Part shown: positions 1 to 7,834 of the stretch, in pieces
Position numbering within the stretch: the stretch's first letter is position 1
How the letters are laid out: each line of letters starts with the position of its first letter
Assembly (NCBI RefSeq): GCF_003287935.1
Contig: NZ_CP030287.1
Span: 4,864,267 to 4,928,266, forward strand
DNA: 64,000 nucleotides
From: Streptomyces sp. ICC1
GTDB taxonomy: Bacteria; Actinomycetota; Actinomycetes; Streptomycetales; Streptomycetaceae
Direction: 5' to 3'
Made by a program: the position numbers and the translations under genes
Notes under the pieces: generated by a model
Database searches by the model: none
What the model saw: the letters and a program-made list of their open reading frames with translations, nothing else
What the model was told of the DNA's origin: nothing

Positions 1-361
1 CGGTCAGATCGCGGCGCAGCAGCAGCTCCGAGAACGCCCCGACGGCGGAGAGGTCGTGGACCTGCACGCGGAGCGGGGCCCGGACCGCGTCCAGGACCTC
101 CTCCAGGAGCGGCACCTGCTGGCCGTCCCCGGCGTCCAGCCCGCGCAGTTCGGCCAGGGTCAGGTCGGCGACGGCTCCGGAGCCGTCTGTGGTTCGGTCG
201 ACCTCGGCATCGTGCAGGACGACGAGGGCGCCGTCCTTGCTGAGCCGCAGGTCCAGGGCGACGACGTCCATGCCGGAACGCTCCGCGCGGACGAACGACC
301 GCAAGGTGTTCTCGGGTTCGACACCCATGACCCCGCGGTGACCGATGGTGAGGAAAGTCAA
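1..361 (-). CDS. glycerophosphodiester phosphodiesterase-like protein (N-terminal part, cut by window edge)
   Basis: Translated from a TTG at 361 the protein begins LTFLTIGHRGVMGVEPENT, which is the opening strand of a GDPD TIM barrel (HRG, then ENT), followed by SKDGALVVLHD and DRTTDG. GDPD enzymes cleave glycerophosphodiesters to glycerol-3-phosphate and an alcohol. The first 120 residues are present and the rest lies left of the window. Two usual metal-ligand positions look altered: the family's E-x-D reads A-L-D here, and the later E-x-K reads Q-V-H. Activity is therefore uncertain. No better start lies upstream in frame; the ribosome site is weak. Confidence 0.75.
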   Translation of the reverse strand, partial: MTFLTIGHRGVMGVEPENTLRSFVRAERSGMDVVALDLRLSKDGALVVLHDAEVDRTTDGSGAVADLTLAELRGLDAGDGQQVPLLEEVLDAVRAPLRVQVHDLSAVGAFSELLLRRDLT

Positions 362-551
362 GGTTCTCTCGCTTCCGTCGACGGCGGCTCCCCGCGCGGT
401 CGCGGTGTCCCGGCCGGCCGCGCGTGGTCGAAGACGAATGCTAGTGCGCCGCGCGGCCGATGGGACCGTCGCTGCGGGACGCCCGGGTGCCGGCCGGCCG
501 CTTCCCGCCGGGCGCGGCGGGGCTCGGGCGCCCCGGAGGGGGCCCGTCGTG

Positions 552-1199
552 TCACCCGGGCGTGGGCGCGCCCCCATCGCCTTGACGCTCCGGCCCGGAC
601 CCCGGCGCCGGCCCGCCCGGTGCGGGGTCCGCCAGGCCCTCCAGGTCCGCCAAGAGCGCCCGGGCCAGCTCCAGTTCGGCCAGGTGCTGGCGTTCGCTCC
701 AGCGCAGGGCGAGGGTCGGGAACGCCCAGTCCGGCTCGGCGGCCGCGTGCTCCATGGCCTCCCGTACGGCCGCCAGCTCCTCCGTGGTCCGCTCCAGGTG
801 CTCCCCGACCATCGCGCGCAGCCGCTCGGGCTCGGCCAGGTGCCCGAGCCAGACCCGCAGCAGCAGCCCGTGCTTGAGCACCGGGGGGCCGGCCTCGGCG
901 GTGTCGGAGGCCCAGCCGGCCAGCGCCTCGCGCCCGGCGCCGGTGATGGCGTAGCGCCGCTTGGCCCGTACCTCCTCGGGCCCCGAGCGCACGGAGGCCG
1001 CGTAGCCGAGTTCCTCCAGGCGGCGCAGTTCGGCGTAGATCTGGCTGATGGCCGGGGACCAGTAGAAGAAGCGCAGGGAGGAGTCGGCCCACTTCTTCAG
1101 CTCGTAGCCCGTCCGCTCCCCGGGGAAGGAGAGGAGGCCGAGGACGGCCCACGCGGTCGGTGGAAGGTCTTGCTTCTTCGAGGTCTGACTACTAGTCAT
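552..1199 (-). CDS. PadR family transcriptional regulator
   Basis: The 215-residue protein starts at ATG 1199. Its N-terminal winged helix contains the PadR signature: AWAVLGLLSFPGERTGYEL, then a wing with YAELRRLEELGYAA and the basic KRRYAITGAGREAL. The C-terminal half is the charged coiled coil used for dimerisation. PadR proteins are ligand-responsive repressors that usually sit divergent to their target. Here the gene diverges from the flavin oxidoreductase at 1250 with only 50 bases between, so that gene, and perhaps the cluster behind it, is the likely target. An in-frame extension to 1247 exists but would run into the shared promoter. Confidence 0.9.
   Translation of the reverse strand: MTSSQTSKKQDLPPTAWAVLGLLSFPGERTGYELKKWADSSLRFFYWSPAISQIYAELRRLEELGYAASVRSGPEEVRAKRRYAITGAGREALAGWASDTAEAGPPVLKHGLLLRVWLGHLAEPERLRAMVGEHLERTTEELAAVREAMEHAAAEPDWAFPTLALRWSERQHLAELELARALLADLEGLADPAPGGPAPGSGPERQGDGGAPTPG
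1186..1198. promoter_or_regulatory. candidate PadR operator palindrome
   Basis: TGACTA-C-TAGTCA is a perfect 6-bp inverted repeat around one base. It overlaps the first codons of the PadR gene and faces the divergent oxidoreductase gene. It does not match the common ATGT-N8-ACAT PadR site, so the assignment rests on position and symmetry only. Confidence 0.35.
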
Positions 1200-1249
1200 A
1201 TTTCGAATTGAAGTGAGACCGGGCACGGGACGCAACCCTGGAGGCATAA

Positions 1250-2386
1250 GTGAAGTTCTCCGTCATCTTCGAGGCACAGCTGGCCGACCCGACCGTGGAG
1301 CGCGAGCACCAGGTCATCCGTGACTGTGTGGAGCAGGCGGTGCTCGCCGAACAGATGGGATTCGACCGGATCTGGGCCGTCGAGCACCACTCCCTGAAGT
1401 GGTACGCCCACATGTCCGCCCCGGAAATCTTTCTGAGCTTCGTCGCGGCCCGGACGAACACCATACGCATCGGACACGGAGTCGTTTGCATGCCCTTCGG
1501 CTTCAACCACCCCGTCCGGGTCGCCGAGCGGGCCGCGATGCTCGACCTGCTGTCCGGCGGGCGCGTCGACCTCGGGGCGGGGCGCGGCGGGACCGCGCAG
1601 GAGACCTCGCTGTGCGGGGTCGACAAGGACCGCACCACGGCGGAGGTGGAGGAGGCGCTGCGGATCATCGGGAAGGCCTGGCAGGAGGAGGAGCTGGAGT
1701 ACCACGGGGAACTCATCGACATCGACCCGCACCCGATCCTGCCGCGTCCGAGCCAGACCCCGCACCCGCCGCTGTTCCTCGCGTGCAGCCGGGCCGAGAC
1801 CCTGGTGCAGGCCGCCGAGCTCGGCATCGGGGCGCTGGTGATGGGATTCGCCGGGCCGGAGTCCGTCGCGGGGATGCGCGCCGTCTACGACGCCGCGATC
1901 GCGGGCCGGGACGGCGGCCGCTTCGTCTCCACGGTCGTCAACGACCACTTCGCGGTGCTCTGCCCGACGATCGTGCTCGACGATCCGCGGGAGGCGCACC
2001 GGATCGGCGTCCGGGGGCAGCGGTTCTTCGCGCAGTCCATCGGCCACTGGTACGGCGGGGCGGGCGTCCCGGACGAGGCGGTGGTGGCGGGCGCCGACGA
2101 GGAGGGGGAGATGCGCAGGGCCGCCGAGCAGGTGGTCGCCCGGCTGCACGAGCTGGACATCCCGGTGCGGCCCACGTCCACGGCCACCTTCAACGCGGAC
2201 CACGCCTACGGGAGCGCGGACGAGGCGATCGCGTACGTCGAGCGGCTGCGGGAGGCGGGGGCCGACGAGGTCATGTGCCTGATCCAGATGGGGACGGTGC
2301 CGCAGGAGGCCTGTATGGAGACCTTGCGGCAGTGGGGCGAGAAGGTCATCCCGCACTTCGCGGACGAGCCGGGCCGCAGCGCGTAG
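1250..2386 (+). CDS. LLM class flavin-dependent oxidoreductase (luciferase-like)
   Basis: The 378-residue protein starts at GTG 1250 behind CTGGAGG. Features of the bacterial luciferase-like TIM barrel are clear: MGFDRIWAVEHH near residue 43, RIGHGVVCMPF, NHPVRVAERAAMLDLLSGGR, and a substrate-facing ACSRAETL. These F420- or FMNH2-dependent enzymes perform oxidations or monooxygenations. It is the first gene after the PadR regulator and is followed by the DUF6421-like, SDR and PLP enzyme genes. A strong hairpin begins at its stop codon, so it may have its own transcript. The substrate cannot be read from the sequence. Confidence 0.9.
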   Translation: MKFSVIFEAQLADPTVEREHQVIRDCVEQAVLAEQMGFDRIWAVEHHSLKWYAHMSAPEIFLSFVAARTNTIRIGHGVVCMPFGFNHPVRVAERAAMLDLLSGGRVDLGAGRGGTAQETSLCGVDKDRTTAEVEEALRIIGKAWQEEELEYHGELIDIDPHPILPRPSQTPHPPLFLACSRAETLVQAAELGIGALVMGFAGPESVAGMRAVYDAAIAGRDGGRFVSTVVNDHFAVLCPTIVLDDPREAHRIGVRGQRFFAQSIGHWYGGAGVPDEAVVAGADEEGEMRRAAEQVVARLHELDIPVRPTSTATFNADHAYGSADEAIAYVERLREAGADEVMCLIQMGTVPQEACMETLRQWGEKVIPHFADEPGRSA

Positions 2387-2411
2387 GCGGTACGCCGGTC
2401 GGCGTACCGCC
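2386..2411. terminator. perfect 11-bp hairpin at the stop codon of the LLM gene
   Basis: GGCGGTACGCC, loop GGTC, GGCGTACCGCC. The stem starts on the last base of the TAG stop. There is no T-tract, as is usual for Streptomyces terminators. Confidence 0.65.
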
Positions 2412-2413
2412 AT

Positions 2414-2443
2414 CGCCCCGCCGTGCCATGGCGCGACGGGGCG
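2414..2443. terminator. second, 30-base near-palindrome directly after the first hairpin
   Basis: The segment is symmetric around CCATGG with arms CGCCCCG/CGGGGCG and two mismatched pairs. Together with the preceding hairpin it forms a double structure between the LLM gene and the next gene at 2590. Confidence 0.4.
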
Positions 2444-2589
2444 AAGTGGTCGGCTCCACGCGCGAGGACGGGAAGAATTTCGGTGGACCTGGGGGTGACG
2501 CAGGATAATTTCCCGCATCTCCTCTTGAACAGGAGAGCCTCGCATGCTTACGCTGCCCTGACGTGAGGTTCTCCTGTGGAGGAAGTGAC

Positions 2590-3996
2590 ATGACGGAAAC
2601 TCTTGTGCCGGGTATCGGCGGTGCCGTGATAACCGCCGGTGGACGGGTGGTGGACCACCCGGCGTGGCCCGAGCTCAAGGCCGCCGTGGAGGAGATCCGG
2701 TCCTGGCAGTCGGCCGACGGCTCCATCGACTTCGAGTCCCAGGGCGCGCACGCCCGCACCGCCGCCCCGACCGTGGTCGAGCGCGTGATCGCGGCCGTCG
2801 AGGCGCTGTCGCCGCTGCTGCCGCACGGGCGGACGTACCACCAGGCCCTCGTCGCCGACCTGCGCAAGTGGGCCGACGGCGGCTTCGGAGTGCCGGACTT
2901 CCTCGACTCCCTGCTGGCCTTCCACCCGGCGGCCCACCGTGCCGACGGGCTCCAGCACCTCGTGGTCTTCCCGATGTACACCCAGAACGGCAACCCGGAC
3001 CGCAACCTCGAGGCCGTCGTGCTGAAGATGGTGTGGCCCGAGTGGCTCGCCGAGCTGGAGCGCACCCGGTACGACAACCCGCTCTTCCTCGGCATCACCC
3101 TGGAGGACTTCACCCCGGGCTACGACACGCACTCCGCCGTGCTCTTCCCCGAGACCATCGCCGTGCGCGAGGCCCCGGAGCGCTTCACCTGGGGCGGGAT
3201 CTTCTGCGACCGCGAGGCCGCCCGCTACCGCAAGGTCACCGAGGCCGCCGTCGACATCCTCGGCATCGAGCTGCCCGAGGACATCGCCCGCATGGTCGAG
3301 GACCAGGAGCGCTGCGAGAAGGCCTTCGTCCTGTGGGACATGGTCCACGACCGCACCCACAGCCACGGCGACCTGCCCTTCGACCCCTTCATGATCAAGC
3401 AGCGCCAGCCGTTCTGGATGTACGGCCTCGAAGAGCTGCGCTGCGACCTCACCGCCTTCAAGGAGGCCGTGAAGCTGGAGTCCGAGGGCAACGAGCACGG
3501 CCGTGACGTGCAGTACGCCGTCCTCTTCGACCGGATGTTCCGCTTCCCGGTGTCCGGCGACCGCAACCGCAACTACGACGGCCTCGGCGGCCAGCTCCTC
3601 TTCGCGTACCTCCACAAGCACGACGTGGTGCGCTGGACGGACAACAAGCTGAAGATCGACTGGATGCGGGCCCCGCAGGTCACCAACCAGCTGTGCGCCG
3701 AGATCGAGGACCTCTACCGGGCCGGGATCGACCGCCCGAAGCTCGTCCACTGGTTCAAGGCCTACGAGCTGGTCGCCACCTACCTCGCCCCGCACCCGGG
3801 ATCCAAGTGGGCCAAGGGCCCCGACGCCCTGGACCTGACGCAGCCTCCGCGCAAGCTCGTGGACGACGTGCTTCCGGACGAGTTTCCGCTCAGCATGTTC
3901 TATGAGGCGCTCGCCAAGAAGCTCAAGGGAGTGATCGCCTCGACGAAGGGCATCACCGCCCCGAAGTCCGACGACGCACCGCGAGTGGCCGCGTGA
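2590..3996 (+). CDS. conserved actinobacterial protein of unknown function (resembles DUF6421)
   Basis: The start is ATG 2590 behind GTGGAGGAAGTG; an earlier in-frame GTG at 2563 lacks a ribosome site. The 468-residue protein is soluble, without signal peptide or membrane segment. It is rich in aromatic and acidic residues, for example HLVVFPMYTQNGNPDRN near residue 130 and WDMVHDRTHSHGDLPFDPF near residue 250. The cluster of His and Asp in that second segment could be a metal or catalytic site, but this is a guess. I recall similar Streptomyces proteins labelled DUF6421 next to an SDR and a threonine-aldolase-like gene. The SDR start follows 26 bases after this stop, suggesting one operon. 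Confidence 0.8.
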   Translation: MTETLVPGIGGAVITAGGRVVDHPAWPELKAAVEEIRSWQSADGSIDFESQGAHARTAAPTVVERVIAAVEALSPLLPHGRTYHQALVADLRKWADGGFGVPDFLDSLLAFHPAAHRADGLQHLVVFPMYTQNGNPDRNLEAVVLKMVWPEWLAELERTRYDNPLFLGITLEDFTPGYDTHSAVLFPETIAVREAPERFTWGGIFCDREAARYRKVTEAAVDILGIELPEDIARMVEDQERCEKAFVLWDMVHDRTHSHGDLPFDPFMIKQRQPFWMYGLEELRCDLTAFKEAVKLESEGNEHGRDVQYAVLFDRMFRFPVSGDRNRNYDGLGGQLLFAYLHKHDVVRWTDNKLKIDWMRAPQVTNQLCAEIEDLYRAGIDRPKLVHWFKAYELVATYLAPHPGSKWAKGPDALDLTQPPRKLVDDVLPDEFPLSMFYEALAKKLKGVIASTKGITAPKSDDAPRVAA

Positions 3997-4022
3997 GCAC
4001 TCGCCCTCAGGAGGCTGCACCG

Positions 4023-4784
4023 ATGAACGGCTCCGGGAACGGCAACGGAAAGCTCCATGGAGCGGTGGTCGCGGTGGCCGGGGCCGGCGGGCCCGCCGGC
4101 CGCGCCACCCTGCTCCGCCTCGCCGAGGCGGGTGCGGTGGTCGTGGCGTCCGACGCGGATCCGGCGCGCCTCGCCGAGGCCGTGGACGCCGCGCGCTACG
4201 CCCACGGCGGCGCCACCATCACCGGCGACACCGTGGACCTGCTCGACCTGGCCGCCACCAAGGCCTGGGCCGAGCAGACCGAGAAGGAGTACGGCCGCCT
4301 CGACGGCCTCGTCCACCTCGTCGGCGGCTGGCGCGGCAGCACCACCTTCACCGACACCGACCTCGCGGACTGGGACTTCCTGGAGAAGCTCCTCATCCGC
4401 ACCGTCCAGCACACCTCGCTCGCCTTCCACGACGGACTGCTGCGCAGCGACCGCGGCCGCTACGTCCTGGTGAGCCAGTCCGGTGCGCACAAGCCGGTCG
4501 CCAACAACGCCGCGTACAACGCGGGCAAGGCGGCCGCCGAAGCGTGGACCCTGGCGATGGCCGACTCCTTCCGCAAGGCGGGGGGCGAGGACGGCCCGGG
4601 GGCCGCGGCTGCGATCCTGGTCATCAAGGCACTGGTGCACGACGCGATGCGCGCCGAGCGTCCCACTGCGAAGTTCGCGGGCTTCACCGACGTCAAGGAG
4701 CTGGCCGAGGCCATCGCCGGCGTATGGGAGCGGCCCGCACCCGATGTGAACGGACAGCGTCTGTGGCTCACTCCCCAACCGTGA
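4023..4784 (+). CDS. SDR family oxidoreductase
   Basis: ATG 4023 follows AGGAGG by eight bases, preferred over GTG 3993 which overlaps the previous stop. The 253-residue protein has the Rossmann glycine motif as GAGGPAG near residue 20, DADPARL for adenosine binding, LVHLVGGWRG, and a catalytic YNAGK near residue 165 with a preceding VLVSQSG serine. It should be an NAD(P)-dependent alcohol dehydrogenase or carbonyl reductase. Its last four bases GTGA also carry the start of the next gene, so the two are translationally coupled. Confidence 0.9.
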   Translation: MNGSGNGNGKLHGAVVAVAGAGGPAGRATLLRLAEAGAVVVASDADPARLAEAVDAARYAHGGATITGDTVDLLDLAATKAWAEQTEKEYGRLDGLVHLVGGWRGSTTFTDTDLADWDFLEKLLIRTVQHTSLAFHDGLLRSDRGRYVLVSQSGAHKPVANNAAYNAGKAAAEAWTLAMADSFRKAGGEDGPGAAAAILVIKALVHDAMRAERPTAKFAGFTDVKELAEAIAGVWERPAPDVNGQRLWLTPQP

Positions 4785-5884
4785 AGACCGCTGCCGTGAG
4801 GACCGCGATCAGGAAGTCCCAGGCGAAGACCGACGCCCGCCGGCACCACGACCCGGCGGTGCGCGGCTTCGCCAGCGACAACTACGCCGGGGTGCACCCG
4901 GAGATCCTGGCGGCCGTCGCGCTGGCCAACGGGGGCCACCAGGTCTCCTACGGCGACGACGAGTACACGGAGCACCTGCAGCAGATCTTCCGCGGCCACT
5001 TCGGCCCGGACGCGCAGACCTACCCGGTCTTCAACGGCACCGGCGCCAACGTGACGGCCCTGCAGGCCCTCACCGACCGCTGGGGCGCGGTGATCTGCGC
5101 CGAGTCGGCGCACATCAACGTCGACGAGGGCGGTGCGCCCGAGCGGATGGCCGGGCTCAAGCTGCTCACCGTCCCCACCCCGGACGGCAAGCTCACCCCC
5201 GAGCTCATCGACCGGCAGGCCTGGGGCTGGGAGGACGAGCACCGCGCGATGCCGCAGGTCGTCTCGATCACCCAGAACACCGAGCTCGGCACGGTCTACA
5301 CCGCGGACGAGATCCGGGCGATCTGCGAGCACGCGCACGGCAAGGGCATGAAGGTGCACCTCGACGGCGCCCGGATATCCAACGCCGCGGCCTCGCTCGA
5401 CGTGCCGCTGCGCACCTTCACGAACGCGGTCGGTGTGGACGTGCTGTCCTACGGCGGCACCAAGAACGGGATGATGGCCGGCGAGGCCGTCGTCGTGCTG
5501 AACCCGGACTCCGTCCGGCAGATGAAGCACATCCGCAAGATGTCCATGCAGCTCGCCTCCAAGATGCGCTTCGTGTCGGTGCAGCTCGAAGCGCTCCTCG
5601 CGAAGGACCTGTGGCTGCGCAACGCCCGCCACGCCAACGCGATGGCGCGTCGGCTGGAAGCCGGGGTGCGCGCGACCGACGGGGTGGAGATCCTCTACCC
5701 GGTGCAGGCGAACGCGGTGTTCGCGCGGCTGCCGCACGAGGTCACGCGGCGGCTGCAGGAGCGCTACCGCTTCTACTTCTGGGACGAGATCGCGGGCGAC
5801 GTCCGGTGGATGTGCAGCTTCGACACCCAGGAGGAGGACGTGGACGGCTTCCTCCAGGCCCTCAAGGAAGAGCTGGCCCGCTAG
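4781..5884 (+). CDS. threonine aldolase-like PLP enzyme (beta-eliminating lyase family)
   Basis: I chose GTG 4781 because it overlaps the SDR stop as GTGA; this gives 367 residues, close to family size. GFASDNYAGVHPEIL near residue 30 is the characteristic opening. YGDDEYTEHL, NGTGANVTAL, VHLDGARISNAAA and the PLP lysine in YGGTKNGMM near residue 225 all fit L-threonine aldolase and related beta-eliminating lyases. These cleave beta-hydroxy amino acids to glycine and an aldehyde. With the upstream SDR and flavin oxidoreductase this suggests processing of a beta-hydroxy amino acid or its aldehyde product. True substrate unknown. Confidence 0.88.
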   Translation: MKTAAVRTAIRKSQAKTDARRHHDPAVRGFASDNYAGVHPEILAAVALANGGHQVSYGDDEYTEHLQQIFRGHFGPDAQTYPVFNGTGANVTALQALTDRWGAVICAESAHINVDEGGAPERMAGLKLLTVPTPDGKLTPELIDRQAWGWEDEHRAMPQVVSITQNTELGTVYTADEIRAICEHAHGKGMKVHLDGARISNAAASLDVPLRTFTNAVGVDVLSYGGTKNGMMAGEAVVVLNPDSVRQMKHIRKMSMQLASKMRFVSVQLEALLAKDLWLRNARHANAMARRLEAGVRATDGVEILYPVQANAVFARLPHEVTRRLQERYRFYFWDEIAGDVRWMCSFDTQEEDVDGFLQALKEELAR

Positions 5885-5915
5885 GCCGTCTCATTCGAGC
5901 GCAAAAATCTATAGG

Positions 5916-5933
5916 CATGCAGAGCTCTGCATG
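5916..5933. repeat. perfect 18-base palindrome
   Basis: CATGCAGAG/CTCTGCATG lies between the PLP enzyme and the transglutaminase-like gene and directly touches the next inverted repeat. A TATAG box-like sequence at 5910-5914 precedes it. Confidence 0.7.
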
Positions 5934-5973
5934 AGTATGCTCCTGGATCATGGAATTGATCCAGGAGCATACT
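5934..5973. repeat. perfect 17-bp inverted repeat spanning a start codon
   Basis: Left arm 5934-5950, loop TGGAAT, right arm 5957-5973, with no mismatch. The ATG at 5950-5952 sits on the last base of the left arm and the loop, and the right arm encodes residues 3-8 of the protein. Folded as RNA, it would bury the initiation region. Confidence 0.8.
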
Positions 5974-6549
5974 GACCTTGCCGTCTACTTGGCGGCCGAC
6001 GAAGCGGTCGATCACGGGCATCCGCTGGTACAAGAGACCGCCGACGCCCTGTGGACGGCCACGGGCGATGCATATTCATACGCCAAGACGGCCTTCGAGT
6101 TCGTCCGCGACACCATCCCGCACTCCGCCGACTCCGGAGATGACCGGGTCGCGTGGCGCGCCTCCGACGTCATCGGCACGCGCAACGGCATCTGCTACGC
6201 CAAAGCCCACGCGCTGACCGCCCTGCTGCGCGCCCGGGGCATCCCGGCCGGCCTCTGCTACCAGCTCCTCGGCGACGACGACGGGTCGAACCTGGCCATC
6301 CACGGGCTCGTCGCGCTGCGCCTGCCCGGCAGTGCCGACTGGGCCCGGGTGGACCCGCGGGGCAACAAGCCCGGTGTGGACGCCCAGTTCACCCTCGACC
6401 GCGAACAGCTGGCCTTCCCGGTCCGCCCGGAGCTCGGCGAGATCGACTACCCGGAGCTGTACGCGGCTGCGCACCCGGCCACGCTCAAGGCGCTCCAGGA
6501 GTCCGCGGACCGGCCGGAGCTGTGGCGGAACCTGCCGACGGCGCTGTAG
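5950..6549 (+). CDS. transglutaminase-like domain protein
   Basis: This 199-residue cytoplasmic protein has the papain-like transglutaminase core. The cysteine is in GTRNGICYAKAHALTALLRA near residue 80, the histidine in AIHGLVAL near residue 118, and the aspartate in VDPRGNKPG near residue 135, so the triad is complete. Related bacterial proteins are proteases or amidases more often than cross-linkers. The gene follows the PLP enzyme by 65 bases in the same direction. No Shine-Dalgarno sequence is visible; instead the start lies inside a perfect 17-bp inverted repeat. Its last 65 bases overlap the end of the convergent MFS gene. Confidence 0.85.
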   Translation: MELIQEHTDLAVYLAADEAVDHGHPLVQETADALWTATGDAYSYAKTAFEFVRDTIPHSADSGDDRVAWRASDVIGTRNGICYAKAHALTALLRARGIPAGLCYQLLGDDDGSNLAIHGLVALRLPGSADWARVDPRGNKPGVDAQFTLDREQLAFPVRPELGEIDYPELYAAAHPATLKALQESADRPELWRNLPTAL

Positions 6550-7756
6550 CGGTCGGGGCGGTGGTCGTCACCCCGGTATCCGCCCCGGCCTTCCCGGTCC
6601 GTACGGGGCCGCGCGCTGCCACCAGCGCGTGCAGCAGCGCGGCGGCCAGCTGCAGGGCCGCGATCGCCAGCAGCAGCGTCCAGGGCGGTGCCTTCGCGGC
6701 GAGCCCCACGAGGGCGGCGCCGACCGCCGCGGCCGTCAGCTTGAGCCCCGCGCCGAGGGTGAACACCTGGGTCCGCGCCCCGGCGGGCGCGTAGTCCGAG
6801 CGGATCCGCAAGGTGGCCGTCAGCAGCGGCCCGTCGCACACCCCGGCGGCCGCGAACGCCGCGGCCGTGAGGGTCAGGGACGGGGCGAACGCGGCCGCCG
6901 TCAGTGCCACCCCGGTCGCCGCCATGGCCCAGCGGGCCAGCCGGCCGGGCGGTACGGCCGTGATCCGGCCCAGCGTCAGGGAGCCGGTCAGGGCGCCCAG
7001 GGCGAACGCCGTCATCAGCACCCCGCCGCCGCCCGGGCTGCCGAGCGAGGCGGCCAGCAGGACCGAGGTGGTGGTGAGCGCCCCGAGGCCCACGAAGGCC
7101 AGGGTCGTGGCCGAGGTGACGGCCCGCAGCTCCCGCACCCGCCACAGGGCGGCCAGGCCCGCGCCCAGGCCCGCCCGGGGCGCACCGGCGCCGGGGCCCG
7201 GGTTCCCGTACGGAAGGGTCGCCGCGAGCACCGCCGCCAGGACGCCGGAAGCCGCCAGGAGCGCCATCGCGGGTCCGGCCGAGCCGAAGCCCGCGACCAG
7301 GCTCACGGCCGCCGGGGCGGTGACCGCGGCGCCGTTGTAGGTCGAGGCGTCCCAGCCGTACGCCCGGTCGCGCGCGGGACCGGCCGGCACCAGCCCCGCC
7401 ACCAGGCTCGACAGCCCGCCCGTCACCATCGGCCCGCAGGTGCCGCCGAGCACTGCCACGGCGAGCACCACGGGCGTCGGCGCCCGCCCGAGCAGCACGG
7501 CCAGGCCCGCCACGGCCGTGGTGAACCCCGCCAGGGCGCCCACGTGGAAGAGCCGGGGCCGGCGCGACCGGGCCGCGGCGGCGCCCGCGAGCGGAGCCGC
7601 CAGCACGTGCGGAGCCAGCCAGGCGGTCAGCACGAACGCACCGTGCGCCGCGCTCCCGGTGCGCTGCAGGGCGAGCAGCACCACCGCCATGCCCATCCCC
7701 TCGGAGGCGAACCGCGCGGCCAGCGCGGCGGCCAGGTACCGTCCGAGCCCCCGCAT
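6485..7756 (-). CDS. MFS transporter
   Basis: The start ATG 7756 follows AAAGGAG; longer in-frame starts are unsupported. The 423-residue protein consists of about twelve hydrophobic Ala/Leu/Val/Gly helices. A conserved motif-A-like stretch AAARSRRPRLFHVGALAGF lies in the first cytoplasmic loop near residue 65. It is likely a proton-driven efflux pump. It diverges from the CGNR-type regulator at 7835 across 78 bases with an inverted repeat. The 3' end overlaps the transglutaminase-like gene by 65 bases on the opposite strand. Substrate unknown. Confidence 0.88.
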   Translation of the reverse strand: MRGLGRYLAAALAARFASEGMGMAVVLLALQRTGSAAHGAFVLTAWLAPHVLAAPLAGAAAARSRRPRLFHVGALAGFTTAVAGLAVLLGRAPTPVVLAVAVLGGTCGPMVTGGLSSLVAGLVPAGPARDRAYGWDASTYNGAAVTAPAAVSLVAGFGSAGPAMALLAASGVLAAVLAATLPYGNPGPGAGAPRAGLGAGLAALWRVRELRAVTSATTLAFVGLGALTTTSVLLAASLGSPGGGGVLMTAFALGALTGSLTLGRITAVPPGRLARWAMAATGVALTAAAFAPSLTLTAAAFAAAGVCDGPLLTATLRIRSDYAPAGARTQVFTLGAGLKLTAAAVGAALVGLAAKAPPWTLLLAIAALQLAAALLHALVAARGPVRTGKAGADTGVTTTAPTATAPSAGSATAPAGPRTPGAP

Positions 7757-7776
7757 CCCGGGCTCCTTTCGCCGTG

Positions 7777-7802
7777 TAACGTGATGGAGAAGCAAGACGT
7801 TA
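7777..7802. promoter_or_regulatory. candidate operator between MFS and CGNR genes
   Basis: TAACGT and ACGTTA form a 6-bp inverted repeat separated by 14 bases, centred in the divergent intergenic region. This is a plausible site for the CGNR protein to control itself and the exporter. Confidence 0.4.
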
Positions 7803-7834
7803 CGTCATTCGGGTGTAGGGCGAAAGGATCGGGC

